From Myroides marinus (lineage in GTDB: Bacteria; Bacteroidota; Bacteroidia; Flavobacteriales; Flavobacteriaceae): 64,000 bases of DNA. Shown here in pieces: positions 8,764-16,690 of the stretch. The position numbers and the translations under genes were made by a program. The notes beneath the pieces were generated by a model. The model was not told the origin of the DNA. It worked only from the letters and a program-made list of their open reading frames with translations, and made no database searches. The stretch is taken from NCBI RefSeq assembly GCF_900109075.1, contig NZ_FNYS01000006.1, positions 33,136 through 97,135 on the forward strand, in the 5' to 3' direction. How positions within the stretch are numbered: the first letter of the stretch is position 1; each line of letters starts with the position of its first letter.

Positions 8764-9285
8764 TGCGATGAATTCTGTTATTATGCTTTGCATCTCTTCT
8801 AAGCTAACAACATTTAGATCAGGATGAGATTTAAGCCATTCAGAGTTAAGTACTCTAAGATCTTCTGTAATCTCTTTAAAAGAGTTGTCTTCTAATAAAG
8901 ATATTGTCTGTTTCTCTTTCCCAAAATCTGATTCGAAGAATTTCTTTAATTTAATATTACTAAAAGCTTTAACTCGTCTTATTTGCTTTTCGAAATATTC
9001 TAAGTGTTCTTTTGCTTGCATAGCAGTAAGACCAGAGTGTATGATGTCAATTAGGTCTAAGTCCCACTTGCTCTTCCATATAAAAGCGGGTAGTCCTTCA
9101 GACTCTACAGTATTTAGGTAATAGTCTACACAGTAGCTAGCGAAAGCATCAGGGTGTAGCTCGTCGTCTCCAACTTCTGAGTTGCGCAAGTAATTCACAA
9201 CAGAAATATTCGAATTAAGAATGTCTTGAGCAGAACCTTCATTAAATGTGGTTTCTGATATAAGGATATAGTTAAACTCTCTCAT
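8761..9285 (-). CDS. hypothetical protein, possibly DMP19/DUF4375-like
   Basis: The 174-residue soluble protein has no signal peptide or membrane segment. The middle part (FASYCVDYYLNTVESEGLPAF) recalls the DMP19/DUF4375 pattern in which a helix ends with a 'no/gly-gly-phe-ser-x-phe' type element, but the match is weak. The rest is acidic and helical. Its last codons lie against the shared terminator at 8731-8763. The neighbouring NdpA gene upstream has its own terminator, so this gene is probably transcribed alone. Confidence 0.55.
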   Translation of the reverse strand: MREFNYILISETTFNEGSAQDILNSNISVVNYLRNSEVGDDELHPDAFASYCVDYYLNTVESEGLPAFIWKSKWDLDLIDIIHSGLTAMQAKEHLEYFEKQIRRVKAFSNIKLKKFFESDFGKEKQTISLLEDNSFKEITEDLRVLNSEWLKSHPDLNVVSLEEMQSIITEFIA

Positions 9286-9304
9286 TATAGTATGTATTAA
9301 GTAT

Positions 9305-9336
9305 AAAAAAAGCGACTCCTTTATAAGGGAATCGCT
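9305..9336 (-). terminator. rho-independent terminator for the NdpA-type gene
   Basis: On the minus strand AGCGATTCC pairs with GGAGTCGCT, with one G-U pair, around a TTATAAA-type loop. It is followed by a T run (TTTTTTTAT). It lies 17 bases after the stop codon of the gene at 9353-10417. Confidence 0.8.
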
Positions 9337-9352
9337 AAAGTGTATCTTTTAA

Positions 9353-10417
9353 TTAAGATTTTTGTTCTTTGTTGAAGTAAACAAGGTAGTAATACATTTG
9401 CTTTTCTTCATCCCATCCTTTTTCTACAAATTTATCAGCACTCTCAGGATTGATAAAGTCAAGTTTAATTTGAATGTTAGTATCTAAGTTGATTACATTC
9501 TTAAGTTTCTTTCTAGCATCAGTTACTGCGTTATTTGCAATAGGGAATGATGTAGTGTCTTCGATACTGTATTTCTCTCCTTTATCTACTTTATAGTTTT
9601 TAAACTCAGCAGCTAAATCAGGGTTATCGATTACTTCGTTTAAGAAGTTTGTTTCTTCAAACTCGTCATTTTTAGCGAAGTAGTTTACAGAACGGTTCAT
9701 AAACATAACCTCTTCTTTTTTATCTTCAGCAGGAAGTACTACTTCTTTAGCGAAATCTTGACAGAATTTAAGGTATTTCTTAGTCATGAATGCTTCGTCT
9801 TGGAAAACATCTACATTTAAGAAATGCTCTAACCAGTAACGTGCATCATATTTGTTACTATCAACTGTTAAGATTTTGTATCCTTCTTCTTTTTTATAAT
9901 TAAAGATGATACATCCTTTGTCAAGTTTGTTTAAGTTGATTCCTTGTAAAAGAAGCATCTCTAAGTTAGCGTCTTTCTCTTGTAATTGTAAGAAATCAGT
10001 TTTGATCTCACTTTTAAAGATACCAATTGCGTCAACAACATTATTATCAATAGATAAGTTAGTTAAGTAAGTAACGTAAACTTCTCCATTTTTAATGTGA
10101 GGGTGATTTGATTGTTCAAAAAGGTGACGAGTGATTTTTTGAGAGATAGCCTGTACATTATCTGCAGAAGGAGCGTTAAATAGCTCATTAGCATAATTAT
10201 ACATTTCATTGAACTCTAAATCAACATCGTGAGCGAATTGATAGAAGTTTTCTTCTTTCTCACGGAAAGGTTTGAAGAAATACTCTTTTAATAAAGGAGC
10301 TATTTCATCATTTAAGTTATAAGGTTCTTCAGATAAGAAGATTGCTTCATTTCTGCTTTTATTCCCAACTCTATGAATAGATAGAGTTTCAATGTGCGTA
10401 TTAAATAAGTTAATCAT
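9353..10417 (-). CDS. nucleoid-associated protein, NdpA (YejK) family
   Basis: The 354-residue product looks like the 37-kDa nucleoid-associated protein family. It starts with IETLSIHRVGNKSRNEAI, contains the typical central strand-rich block (VYVTYLTNLSIDNNVVDAIGIFKSE), and has the conserved KGCIIFNYKKEEGYKILTVD region with Y-D-A-R-Y-W following it. The family binds DNA non-specifically in E. coli. The C-terminal third is charged. It is transcribed towards its own terminator at 9305-9336. Confidence 0.85.
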   Translation of the reverse strand: MINLFNTHIETLSIHRVGNKSRNEAIFLSEEPYNLNDEIAPLLKEYFFKPFREKEENFYQFAHDVDLEFNEMYNYANELFNAPSADNVQAISQKITRHLFEQSNHPHIKNGEVYVTYLTNLSIDNNVVDAIGIFKSEIKTDFLQLQEKDANLEMLLLQGINLNKLDKGCIIFNYKKEEGYKILTVDSNKYDARYWLEHFLNVDVFQDEAFMTKKYLKFCQDFAKEVVLPAEDKKEEVMFMNRSVNYFAKNDEFEETNFLNEVIDNPDLAAEFKNYKVDKGEKYSIEDTTSFPIANNAVTDARKKLKNVINLDTNIQIKLDFINPESADKFVEKGWDEEKQMYYYLVYFNKEQKS

Positions 10418-10433
10418 AGTGCCAATAATGAGT

Positions 10434-10453
10434 TAAGTAGTATAAACTACTTA
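10434..10453. repeat. short perfect inverted repeat between two genes
   Basis: TAAGTAGT and ACTACTTA are separated by an ATAA loop in the 69-base gap between the NdpA gene and the pRiA4b ORF-3 gene. No T run follows on the minus strand, so it does not look like a terminator. It could be a small operator or an mRNA hairpin; function unknown. Confidence 0.4.
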
Positions 10454-10486
10454 TTATAAATTAAAAAATGAAATTGTAAAATAGAT

Positions 10487-11035
10487 CTAGTTCCAGTTAT
10501 CTTCATAACCAAAGTCTTCAAAGCTTTCTCCATCATCAAACATATCGAAGTCTTCGTCGTCAAAATCATCGTCAAACTCTCCAAATATATCTTCATTAGA
10601 TACAGGATCTGCTGTAAATGATTTGCCAGGCATACCATCAGGTAAGATACCGTGTGAGAAAAGTAGTTCTGGATAAGCTGCACCTGGTTCTTCTTCTTCG
10701 ATAGCACCAAGTTCTACGAAGAAAGTCCACATATTTAAGAAGTCATATACATATATGATTTTAGTGTTTTCTTCATCTAAGATGGAACTCAGAGTAGTAG
10801 AGCTCATTGTTTTGTGTTCACCAGGATTATCTCCCATGTCAAACAATGAAATTTCTTCTTCTAGTTGAGTCCATTGGTCATCACACGCATAAAATGATGC
10901 TGCTTCCATACCGTCAAAACCAAAAGCATTAACAATAGCATTGTGTAAATCTTCTAATGAGTCATCTTCTAAAATAGCAATGTCTCTGAATATATCTTCC
11001 TCAGTATCAAGGATTACTCTGAACTTATAAACCAT
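10487..11035 (-). CDS. plasmid pRiA4b ORF-3 / IS1096 TnpR-passenger family protein
   Basis: From the ATG at 11035 the product has 182 residues. The N-terminal MVYKFRVILDTEEDIFRDIAI, then LEDLHNAIVNAFGFDG and WTFFVELGAIEEE, match the pRiA4b ORF-3 fold, a small domain carried on many plasmids and chromosomes with no established function. The last about 35 residues are extremely acidic (D/E/F/G-rich). The start at 11080 would add 15 residues of poor quality, so the internal ATG is preferred. Despite the family name no transposase is nearby, and flavobacteria usually carry this gene in the chromosome. Confidence 0.8.
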   Translation of the reverse strand: MVYKFRVILDTEEDIFRDIAILEDDSLEDLHNAIVNAFGFDGMEAASFYACDDQWTQLEEEISLFDMGDNPGEHKTMSSTTLSSILDEENTKIIYVYDFLNMWTFFVELGAIEEEEPGAAYPELLFSHGILPDGMPGKSFTADPVSNEDIFGEFDDDFDDEDFDMFDDGESFEDFGYEDNWN

Positions 11036-11216
11036 AATGTATTTGTGGATTAGAAACGCAAATTTAAACTTATTATTCATTATTGAGGAATAAAACCCAG
11101 TCTTTTTACCTAGATTTTAACTAAGCTTGTACAGAGAGTTGAGAGCCAGTTTTTTACTGTTTAGATAAACTTTTTACAATTCATCCTATAAACTCAACAA
11201 TTCGGTAACCTTCTTT

Positions 11217-11246
11217 TTTGTAACTCTAGTTTCTGTCACATCTTTG
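11217..11246 (+). promoter_or_regulatory. promoter of the LytS/LytTR operon
   Basis: TTTG at 11217-11220 is followed after 18 bases by CATCTTTG at 11239-11246. This is close to the Bacteroidota consensus TTTG-N19-TAnnTTTG, with one mismatch in the -7 box. Transcription would start near 11253, ahead of the small ORF at 11270. Confidence 0.6.
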
Positions 11247-11269
11247 CTACAACAAAAAACACAAGAACT

Positions 11270-11428
11270 ATGAAAACGATAATAACCTTTGTACTATTTG
11301 TGATAACATTCATCTTGTCTATATTTGGAATAAAAAAAGGAGAAAGTTCACATAGTATTTTTCAAGAAAAGCATCAATTTATTATAGTACAAACTAACAT
11401 AGCATTGAACAATGAGACAAAGAAATAA
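11270..11428 (+). CDS. candidate 52-residue leader or membrane peptide overlapping the kinase gene
   Basis: An ATG at 11270 opens a 52-codon frame. It encodes a hydrophobic N-terminal segment (TIITFVLFVITFILSIFG) and then a polar tail ending in ALNNETKK. It lies between a promoter-like sequence and the histidine kinase, and its last 17 bases overlap the kinase start at 11412 in another frame. This would suit translational coupling. It could be a secreted peptide, a one-span membrane protein or chance. No homologue comes to mind. Confidence 0.4.
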   Translation: MKTIITFVLFVITFILSIFGIKKGESSHSIFQEKHQFIIVQTNIALNNETKK

Positions 11429-12764
11429 CACCGTAAAAATAATAGGAGTGCTTTTAATAACATTCTTTATGTTTAAGAAAGTACTTAGATTATATTATTT
11501 GGATATCTATTTATTCATCCTCTATTTTACGCTATTTGCAGCTATGTTATTTGGAGTGAACTATTATTTAAAGAAAACCTATTTTGCGAGATTAAATGTT
11601 TACTTAAGAGAGAATGATAGAAATATTGGTTGGGCAACAGCTATAGCTACAGGTCTTAACTTTATAGTAATTCTGTGTTTAGCAATCATTTTAAAGATGG
11701 TCAATACTCTTTTTATTGAAGATGATACTATTAATAATGTATTTCTAGATGGAGCCTTTAGAGCAGTATTAAACTTTACTACATTCTATTCAATCTTATT
11801 AGCTATATACTTTCATATTACTTTTTCGTCTTTAGTAAAGGATCAGCAGTTAGAGGAACAAAAAGTAATAACAGGTAATGTATCTGCTCAGTTTGAGAGT
11901 TTAAAAAATCAATTAGATCCACACTTTTTATTCAATAGTCTAAATGTACTTGGGGCCTTAATAGAGGAGGATCAGGATAAAGCTGTTGAGTTTAATAATT
12001 CATTATCTAAGACTTATCGTTATATTTTAGATCAGAAAAATAAGGAGTTAGTACCACTTGAAGAAGAATTAGCTTTTGCAAAGACTTATATTGAGCTATT
12101 GCAAATGAGATTTGAAGATAGTCTTGTCTTTGAGTTACCTAATGAAATTAAACAAGAAGGGGCCAAAGTAGTACCTCTATCTTTACAACTGCTTTTAGAA
12201 AACGTAATTAAACACAATAAAGCGTCCTCACAAAAGCCAATACATATACTTATATCTGAGAGCCCAGATGGGTATCTAGTAATACAGAATACACTTAGTA
12301 AGAAACAGACTTTAGATAATAGAAAAGGAATTGGATTAGAGAATATTGCTAGTCGATATGCTTTATTAACTTCTAAACCTGTTTCTATAGAAGAAACACA
12401 AGACACATTTACAGTAAAAATACCAATACTAACCAAAATTATAGAACATATGAGAATTATAGATGTACCAGAGAATGAACAAGAAATCTTAGTAGAGGCT
12501 AAGAAGAATGTAGAAAAGTTTAAAAGATTTTATGCTCACTTGACTTCGTATATTATGGTAAATAGCTTTCTAATTGTTATTAATATGATTACGAACTCAA
12601 CATTTCCATGGGCGTTAATACCACTATTTGCTTGGGGGATTGGTCTTGCAGCAGATGCAATGAAAACATATAATTATAATCTGTTCTTAGGAAAAGACTG
12701 GGAAGACAAAAAGATTAGAGAATATATGGATAAGCACAAAGGAGATGGACAAAAGTGGAATTAG
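11412..12764 (+). CDS. LytS-family sensor histidine kinase with C-terminal 2TM domain
   Basis: The 450-residue kinase has about four membrane segments before residue 140. A His_kinase (LytS-type) domain follows with phosphoacceptor H171 in QLDPHFLFNSLN. The ATPase half shows the N box (LLENVIKHN) and G box (GIGLENIASRYALL). After the kinase comes a 2TM domain at about residues 357-430, with two hydrophobic helices (AHLTSYIMVNSFLIVINMI and PLFAWGIGLAADA). It should phosphorylate the LytTR regulator encoded at 13124. The fused 2TM tail is known in flavobacterial kinases, but its role is not. The signal is unknown. Confidence 0.9.
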   Translation: MRQRNNTVKIIGVLLITFFMFKKVLRLYYLDIYLFILYFTLFAAMLFGVNYYLKKTYFARLNVYLRENDRNIGWATAIATGLNFIVILCLAIILKMVNTLFIEDDTINNVFLDGAFRAVLNFTTFYSILLAIYFHITFSSLVKDQQLEEQKVITGNVSAQFESLKNQLDPHFLFNSLNVLGALIEEDQDKAVEFNNSLSKTYRYILDQKNKELVPLEEELAFAKTYIELLQMRFEDSLVFELPNEIKQEGAKVVPLSLQLLLENVIKHNKASSQKPIHILISESPDGYLVIQNTLSKKQTLDNRKGIGLENIASRYALLTSKPVSIEETQDTFTVKIPILTKIIEHMRIIDVPENEQEILVEAKKNVEKFKRFYAHLTSYIMVNSFLIVINMITNSTFPWALIPLFAWGIGLAADAMKTYNYNLFLGKDWEDKKIREYMDKHKGDGQKWN

Positions 12765-12770
12765 TATATT

Positions 12771-13124
12771 ATGGAAGAGAGAAGAATATTACCACAAGCA
12801 TTTAGGTCATATAGATCTATGATTCGGTCAAAAAACATATATAATACATGGTTGTTCATTAAGTTGTTTATATTAGTTTGCCTAGTAGGTACAGTTATAG
12901 TAGAGCGTTATTATGATATACCAGGAGTAGTAGTCAGTGGAGACCGCAAAGCACTTATATTGATATATTCAGGTTTAGGATTACTTATATTAAGTGCTAT
13001 TATTCGACTTGTAATAGTTAATTGCGAAAAAATACCTGGACTATCTAATATTCATGAACGAATGGAACAAAGAGAGTTTAGGAGATTAAAAACAACGTAT
13101 CAGTATCAATTAAGAGTTAAGTAA
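12771..13124 (+). CDS. small two-span membrane protein between kinase and regulator
   Basis: The 117-residue product has two hydrophobic segments (about residues 29-44 and 62-83, IKLFILVCLVGTVIVE and LILIYSGLGLLILSAIIRLVI). It carries basic flanks and a basic C-terminus rich in Arg and Gln. It sits 6 bases after the kinase and its last base is the first base of the LytTR gene, so all three are co-translated. It may relate to the 2TM domain at the kinase C-terminus, but the similarity is one of layout only. A role as accessory membrane subunit of the two-component system is inference. Confidence 0.7.
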   Translation: MEERRILPQAFRSYRSMIRSKNIYNTWLFIKLFILVCLVGTVIVERYYDIPGVVVSGDRKALILIYSGLGLLILSAIIRLVIVNCEKIPGLSNIHERMEQREFRRLKTTYQYQLRVK

Positions 13125-13885
13125 TGATCAACATAGTAATTATTGAAGATGAAAAGCCTGCTGCTCGTTCACTTGAGAGAAAGTTAGATAAATTAGGTTA
13201 TTGTTCTATGATAAACCTCTCGAGTGTAGAAGAGGCAGTGGAGTGGTTTGGCTTAAATGATGAGCCAGACCTCATCTTTTTAGATATACAGCTCTCAGAT
13301 GGGCTTTCGTTTGAAATATTCGAACAAGTAAAGGTTAATAGTTCTATTATATTTACTACAGCTTACGACGAGTACGCTTTAAGAGCCTTTAAGCTTAATA
13401 GTATAGACTATCTACTAAAGCCAATACAAGAAGATGAGTTGAAGAATGCAGTAGAGAAGTTTCAAAATAATCGAAGTGCTATATTTGGGTTTAATCAGCA
13501 GTTTGACCTCTTTAAACAGTTTATGGCTAATACAAATACTGTGGAATATAAAGAGCGTTTTGCAGTTAAAGTTGGAGCGCAGATAAAGATTATTCTTCGA
13601 ACTGAAATTGTGTGTTTCTATAGTGAGAATAAAGCTACCTATATACAGACTACAGAAGGTAGAAGCTATATTGTTGATTATACCTTAGAGGAATTGGAGA
13701 AAATGGTTGATCCTGTTGATTTCTTCAGAGTTAATCGAAAGTTTATTGTCTCTATTAAAGCTATTAAGGATATTTATACATACTCTAATTCTAGGCTTAA
13801 ACTCAATTTGATTAATCTAGAATCAGAAGATTTAATCGTTAGTCGAGAGAAGGTAAACGAGTTTAAGAAGTGGATAGAAAAGTAA
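13124..13885 (+). CDS. LytTR-family response regulator
   Basis: The 253-residue regulator has a receiver domain (residues about 1-120). The acidic pair is E8/D9, the phosphoacceptor is D54 in DLIFLDIQL, and K103 lies in DYLLKPIQ. The LytTR DNA-binding domain at about 145-250 shows the family elements (VCFYSENKATYIQT, FFRVNRKFIVSI). It is the cognate partner of the LytS kinase at 11412. LytTR proteins bind direct repeats of about 9 bp; I could not identify such a site with confidence. The three TlpA genes downstream are possible targets. Confidence 0.92.
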   Translation: MINIVIIEDEKPAARSLERKLDKLGYCSMINLSSVEEAVEWFGLNDEPDLIFLDIQLSDGLSFEIFEQVKVNSSIIFTTAYDEYALRAFKLNSIDYLLKPIQEDELKNAVEKFQNNRSAIFGFNQQFDLFKQFMANTNTVEYKERFAVKVGAQIKIILRTEIVCFYSENKATYIQTTEGRSYIVDYTLEELEKMVDPVDFFRVNRKFIVSIKAIKDIYTYSNSRLKLNLINLESEDLIVSREKVNEFKKWIEK

Positions 13886-13998
13886 TTTCTGCTAAAGTCT
13901 AATTATGTTTAGAATCAAATAAAACTTATTCAATTCAAATGATGTTTATTGTAAACCTAAAATATTGAGTAATTTTAGTTCAATTAATAAAATAAAGT

Positions 13999-15147
13999 AT
14001 GAAAAAATTAGGGGTTTTAATGATGATGATTTTAACAATAGTATCTTGTCAAAAGAAGGGAACTATTGAGATTACAACAGAGTTTGTGCCAGATAATTCT
14101 AAAGTTGATATTTATGTTAGAGAACTAGGAAATACTGAACCTGCTGTTATTGCTACTGGTCTTCTTGTAGATGGAAAGGTAGTGGTGGATAATCCGTTCA
14201 CAGAAGGAGAATGGGCGTATGCCTCTATTCCAACAGAAAACGGAAATTCTTTTGTTCTTTTTGTAGGAGAACCAGGTAATATCACTTTGCATTTGACTAA
14301 TAGTAATATTCAAAAAACTGTAGTAGGAGGAACTCTTACTAATGAAATAGTACAACGCTTTATGAATGAAAGCCAAGTGATATCGGAGAAGATACGCAAG
14401 TTCCTAGATGATAATAGCCAAAAAATGCAGACATTATCTCAAGATGGCGAGAATTCTACTGAATTAAATGCACTAATGAATGAGTATAAACAAATAGAAG
14501 GACAGTATGTTACTTTAATTCAGAAATATGCTCAAGAGAATAAGACTAATGTTTTTGGACTGATTATGTTTGTTGAATTAATGAACACTCAGGAGAAAAG
14601 CATGGAGGAATATAAAGCCGACTTTGATAGTTACCCTGAAGAGTTAAAGAATTCTAAGTTTGGTAAGAGAGTTGCTGAACGCATTAAGGAACTTATGGAA
14701 GTAAGTGATATAAAAGAATTGAATGTAGGTGACGTATTACCTGAGTTTAAAGCTTCTACTCCTGATGGGAAAGAAGTAACCCTTACTTCATTCTTACAAG
14801 GTAAAAAGTTAGTATTAGTAGATGTGTGGGCATCTTGGTGTGGACCATGTCGTCAGGAGAATCCTAATGTGGTTAAAGCCTATGAGATGTTTAAGGATAA
14901 GGGATTTGAGGTTATTGGTTATTCTTTAGATAAAGACGAGGCAGCTTGGAAAAAAGCAATTAGTGATGATAAGTTAATGTGGACTCAAGTGACTAACCTT
15001 AAGTTCTGGAATGATTCTATTGTAAAAGATTATGGAATTAAAGGTATTCCAGCTAATTACCTAGTAACTCCTAGTGGTCTTATTATTGCAAAAGATCTTA
15101 GAGGAGAGGAGTTAGTCAAAAAAATAGAAGAGATATTACAGAAATAA
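13999..15147 (+). CDS. TlpA-like thioredoxin lipoprotein with DUF4369-type N-terminus (copy 1 of 3)
   Basis: This 382-residue envelope protein has a lipoprotein signal with lipidated C17 (ILTIVSC). Residues about 20-110 form a strand-rich DUF4369-like domain, about 115-235 a helical linker, and the C-terminal part from 250 a TlpA/ResA thioredoxin domain with active site WCGPCR. The cis-Pro region GIPANYL is present. It should act as a thiol reductant or in cytochrome c biogenesis outside the inner membrane. The thioredoxin domain of this copy is much closer to copy 3 than to the intervening copy 2. A terminator follows. Confidence 0.9.
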   Translation: MKKLGVLMMMILTIVSCQKKGTIEITTEFVPDNSKVDIYVRELGNTEPAVIATGLLVDGKVVVDNPFTEGEWAYASIPTENGNSFVLFVGEPGNITLHLTNSNIQKTVVGGTLTNEIVQRFMNESQVISEKIRKFLDDNSQKMQTLSQDGENSTELNALMNEYKQIEGQYVTLIQKYAQENKTNVFGLIMFVELMNTQEKSMEEYKADFDSYPEELKNSKFGKRVAERIKELMEVSDIKELNVGDVLPEFKASTPDGKEVTLTSFLQGKKLVLVDVWASWCGPCRQENPNVVKAYEMFKDKGFEVIGYSLDKDEAAWKKAISDDKLMWTQVTNLKFWNDSIVKDYGIKGIPANYLVTPSGLIIAKDLRGEELVKKIEEILQK

Positions 15148-15173
15148 TATATTCTTATTTTAAAGAATACAAT

Positions 15174-15213
15174 GAAAGCTATTATAACATCAGTTGTAAT
15201 AGCTTTTTGCTTT
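15174..15213 (+). terminator. rho-independent terminator after TlpA copy 1
   Basis: AGCTATTATAAC (15177-15188) pairs with GTTGTAATAGCT (15193-15204), with a G-U pair and an ATCA loop. TTTTTGCTTT follows. An ATG at 15172 opens a 36-codon frame across this hairpin, which I regard as chance. Confidence 0.8.
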
Positions 15214-15389
15214 AGTATAGTTTGTGTTATGGAAATAATAGGGTGTAGTTGTACAAAATTATTCAATACTAATACACAATAATACAAATGTGGTTGTGTT
15301 GTTGTTAATTCTTTAATAATGTGTGAGTAGTATTGCTTGTTTTGGCTGAAATATTACTTAATTTAGTCTGAGAATTTAAATGTGTTTAC

Positions 15390-16523
15390 ATGAAGAAGTT
15401 AAGTGTTTTGCTTTTCGGAGCATTGGTATTTATATCTTGTCAAGATAAAAATGTGATAGAGGTTACAACAAAGAATGTTCCTGATAATACTACAGTAGAA
15501 GTTGTTATCAAGGAAATAGGTAATGACCTACCTATGACTATGGTAACAGGAGTAGTTGTTAATGGTAAAGTAAGTTTGGAAAATCCGTTTTTAGAACTCG
15601 ACGAGGGGTATTTAAGTATAAAAGAAGAAGGCCAAACTGAACAAGCAGTTTTCTTTTTGGGAGAACCAGGTAAAATAACAATAGAATATGATCAACATCA
15701 TCCAGATAAACCAATTATAGGGGGAACTCAAAATAATATTGATTACCAGAAATTCTTAGATAAGATTAATCCATACATACAGAAAGAAAACGAATTCTTA
15801 AATTCTAATAGTGCTACTTTAATCAGTGCATCAGCTGATGTTGATCTAGATAAAAGAGAAAAAATACAAAAGCAATTTGATGATTTGACTCAGGCTTCTA
15901 ATAAGATAATTACTGAATTTGAACAACAAAACAATAGAACTGCTTTAGGTTTATTAATGATGTATCAGAATTTAAGTTCTAAGACTAAACAGCTTTCAGA
16001 TCTAAAAGAAGACTTTGATAAATATCCTGCGGAATTAAAGAAAACTAAATTAGGGAAGAAAGTTCAGCATTTAGTAAATGGAACCAATGGAGATTTGGCA
16101 GTAGGAGGTAAGTTACCCGATTTTAAAGGTAAAACTCCAGAAGGGAATCAGCAAACTCTACATACTTTCTTAGAAGGGAAGAAAGTTGTACTAGTTGATA
16201 TCTGGGCATCATGGTGTGGACCTTGTCGTGTTGAGAATCCTAACTTAGTAAAAGCATATCAAACTTATCATGAGCAAGGATTTGATATTATAGGTTATTC
16301 TTTAGATAAGGAAGAGGCAGCGTGGAAAAAAGCAATTGAAGTTGATAAGCTAACCTGGACACAAGTATCTAACTTAATGTATTGGGACGATCCTATTGTT
16401 CCTATTTATGGTATTCAAGGTATCCCAGCTAGTTATTTAGTTGATGCAAATGGTACTATCCTAGCTATGAACTTAAAAGGAAATGAACTAAGTAAGAAGA
16501 TTGAGGAGATATTAAATAAATAA
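15390..16523 (+). CDS. TlpA-like thioredoxin lipoprotein with DUF4369-type N-terminus (copy 2 of 3)
   Basis: The 377-residue paralogue has the same plan: lipobox ending at C17 (GALVFISC), DUF4369-like domain, helical region and a TlpA domain with WCGPCR. Its thioredoxin part is clearly diverged from copies 1 and 3 (for example LPDFKGKTPEGNQQ against LPEFKASTPDGKEV). I see no strong terminator before copy 3. The three genes are separated by 242 and 167 bases and may have separate promoters, which would suit different expression. Confidence 0.9.
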   Translation: MKKLSVLLFGALVFISCQDKNVIEVTTKNVPDNTTVEVVIKEIGNDLPMTMVTGVVVNGKVSLENPFLELDEGYLSIKEEGQTEQAVFFLGEPGKITIEYDQHHPDKPIIGGTQNNIDYQKFLDKINPYIQKENEFLNSNSATLISASADVDLDKREKIQKQFDDLTQASNKIITEFEQQNNRTALGLLMMYQNLSSKTKQLSDLKEDFDKYPAELKKTKLGKKVQHLVNGTNGDLAVGGKLPDFKGKTPEGNQQTLHTFLEGKKVVLVDIWASWCGPCRVENPNLVKAYQTYHEQGFDIIGYSLDKEEAAWKKAIEVDKLTWTQVSNLMYWDDPIVPIYGIQGIPASYLVDANGTILAMNLKGNELSKKIEEILNK

Positions 16524-16690
16524 GTGTTTGGTTTAATTTTATGACTGTTAGTGAGTTGTTTTGGTAGAAAGAAGACTTTTATGTAATATCAAATAACTAA
16601 AAAGTTAATGATTTTAAAAAGTATCTGTTATAATTGAAACTAATCTAAAAATATGTCTATTTTTAACGAATTAAAATAAAAACTATTTAG

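Noticed and set aside
10447..10710. 87-codon minus-strand frame inside the pRiA4b ORF-3 gene region
   Set aside because: It is an alternative frame of the real gene at 10487-11035 and its translation is low-complexity with no family pattern.
10487..11035. Insertion sequence remnant, because of the IS1096/TnpR family name
   Set aside because: No transposase, inverted repeats or target duplication nearby; the family name reflects its first description, not mobility here.
15172..15282. 36-codon ORF beginning in the gap after TlpA copy 1
   Set aside because: It runs straight across the terminator hairpin at 15174-15213 and has no recognisable features apart from a hydrophobic start.
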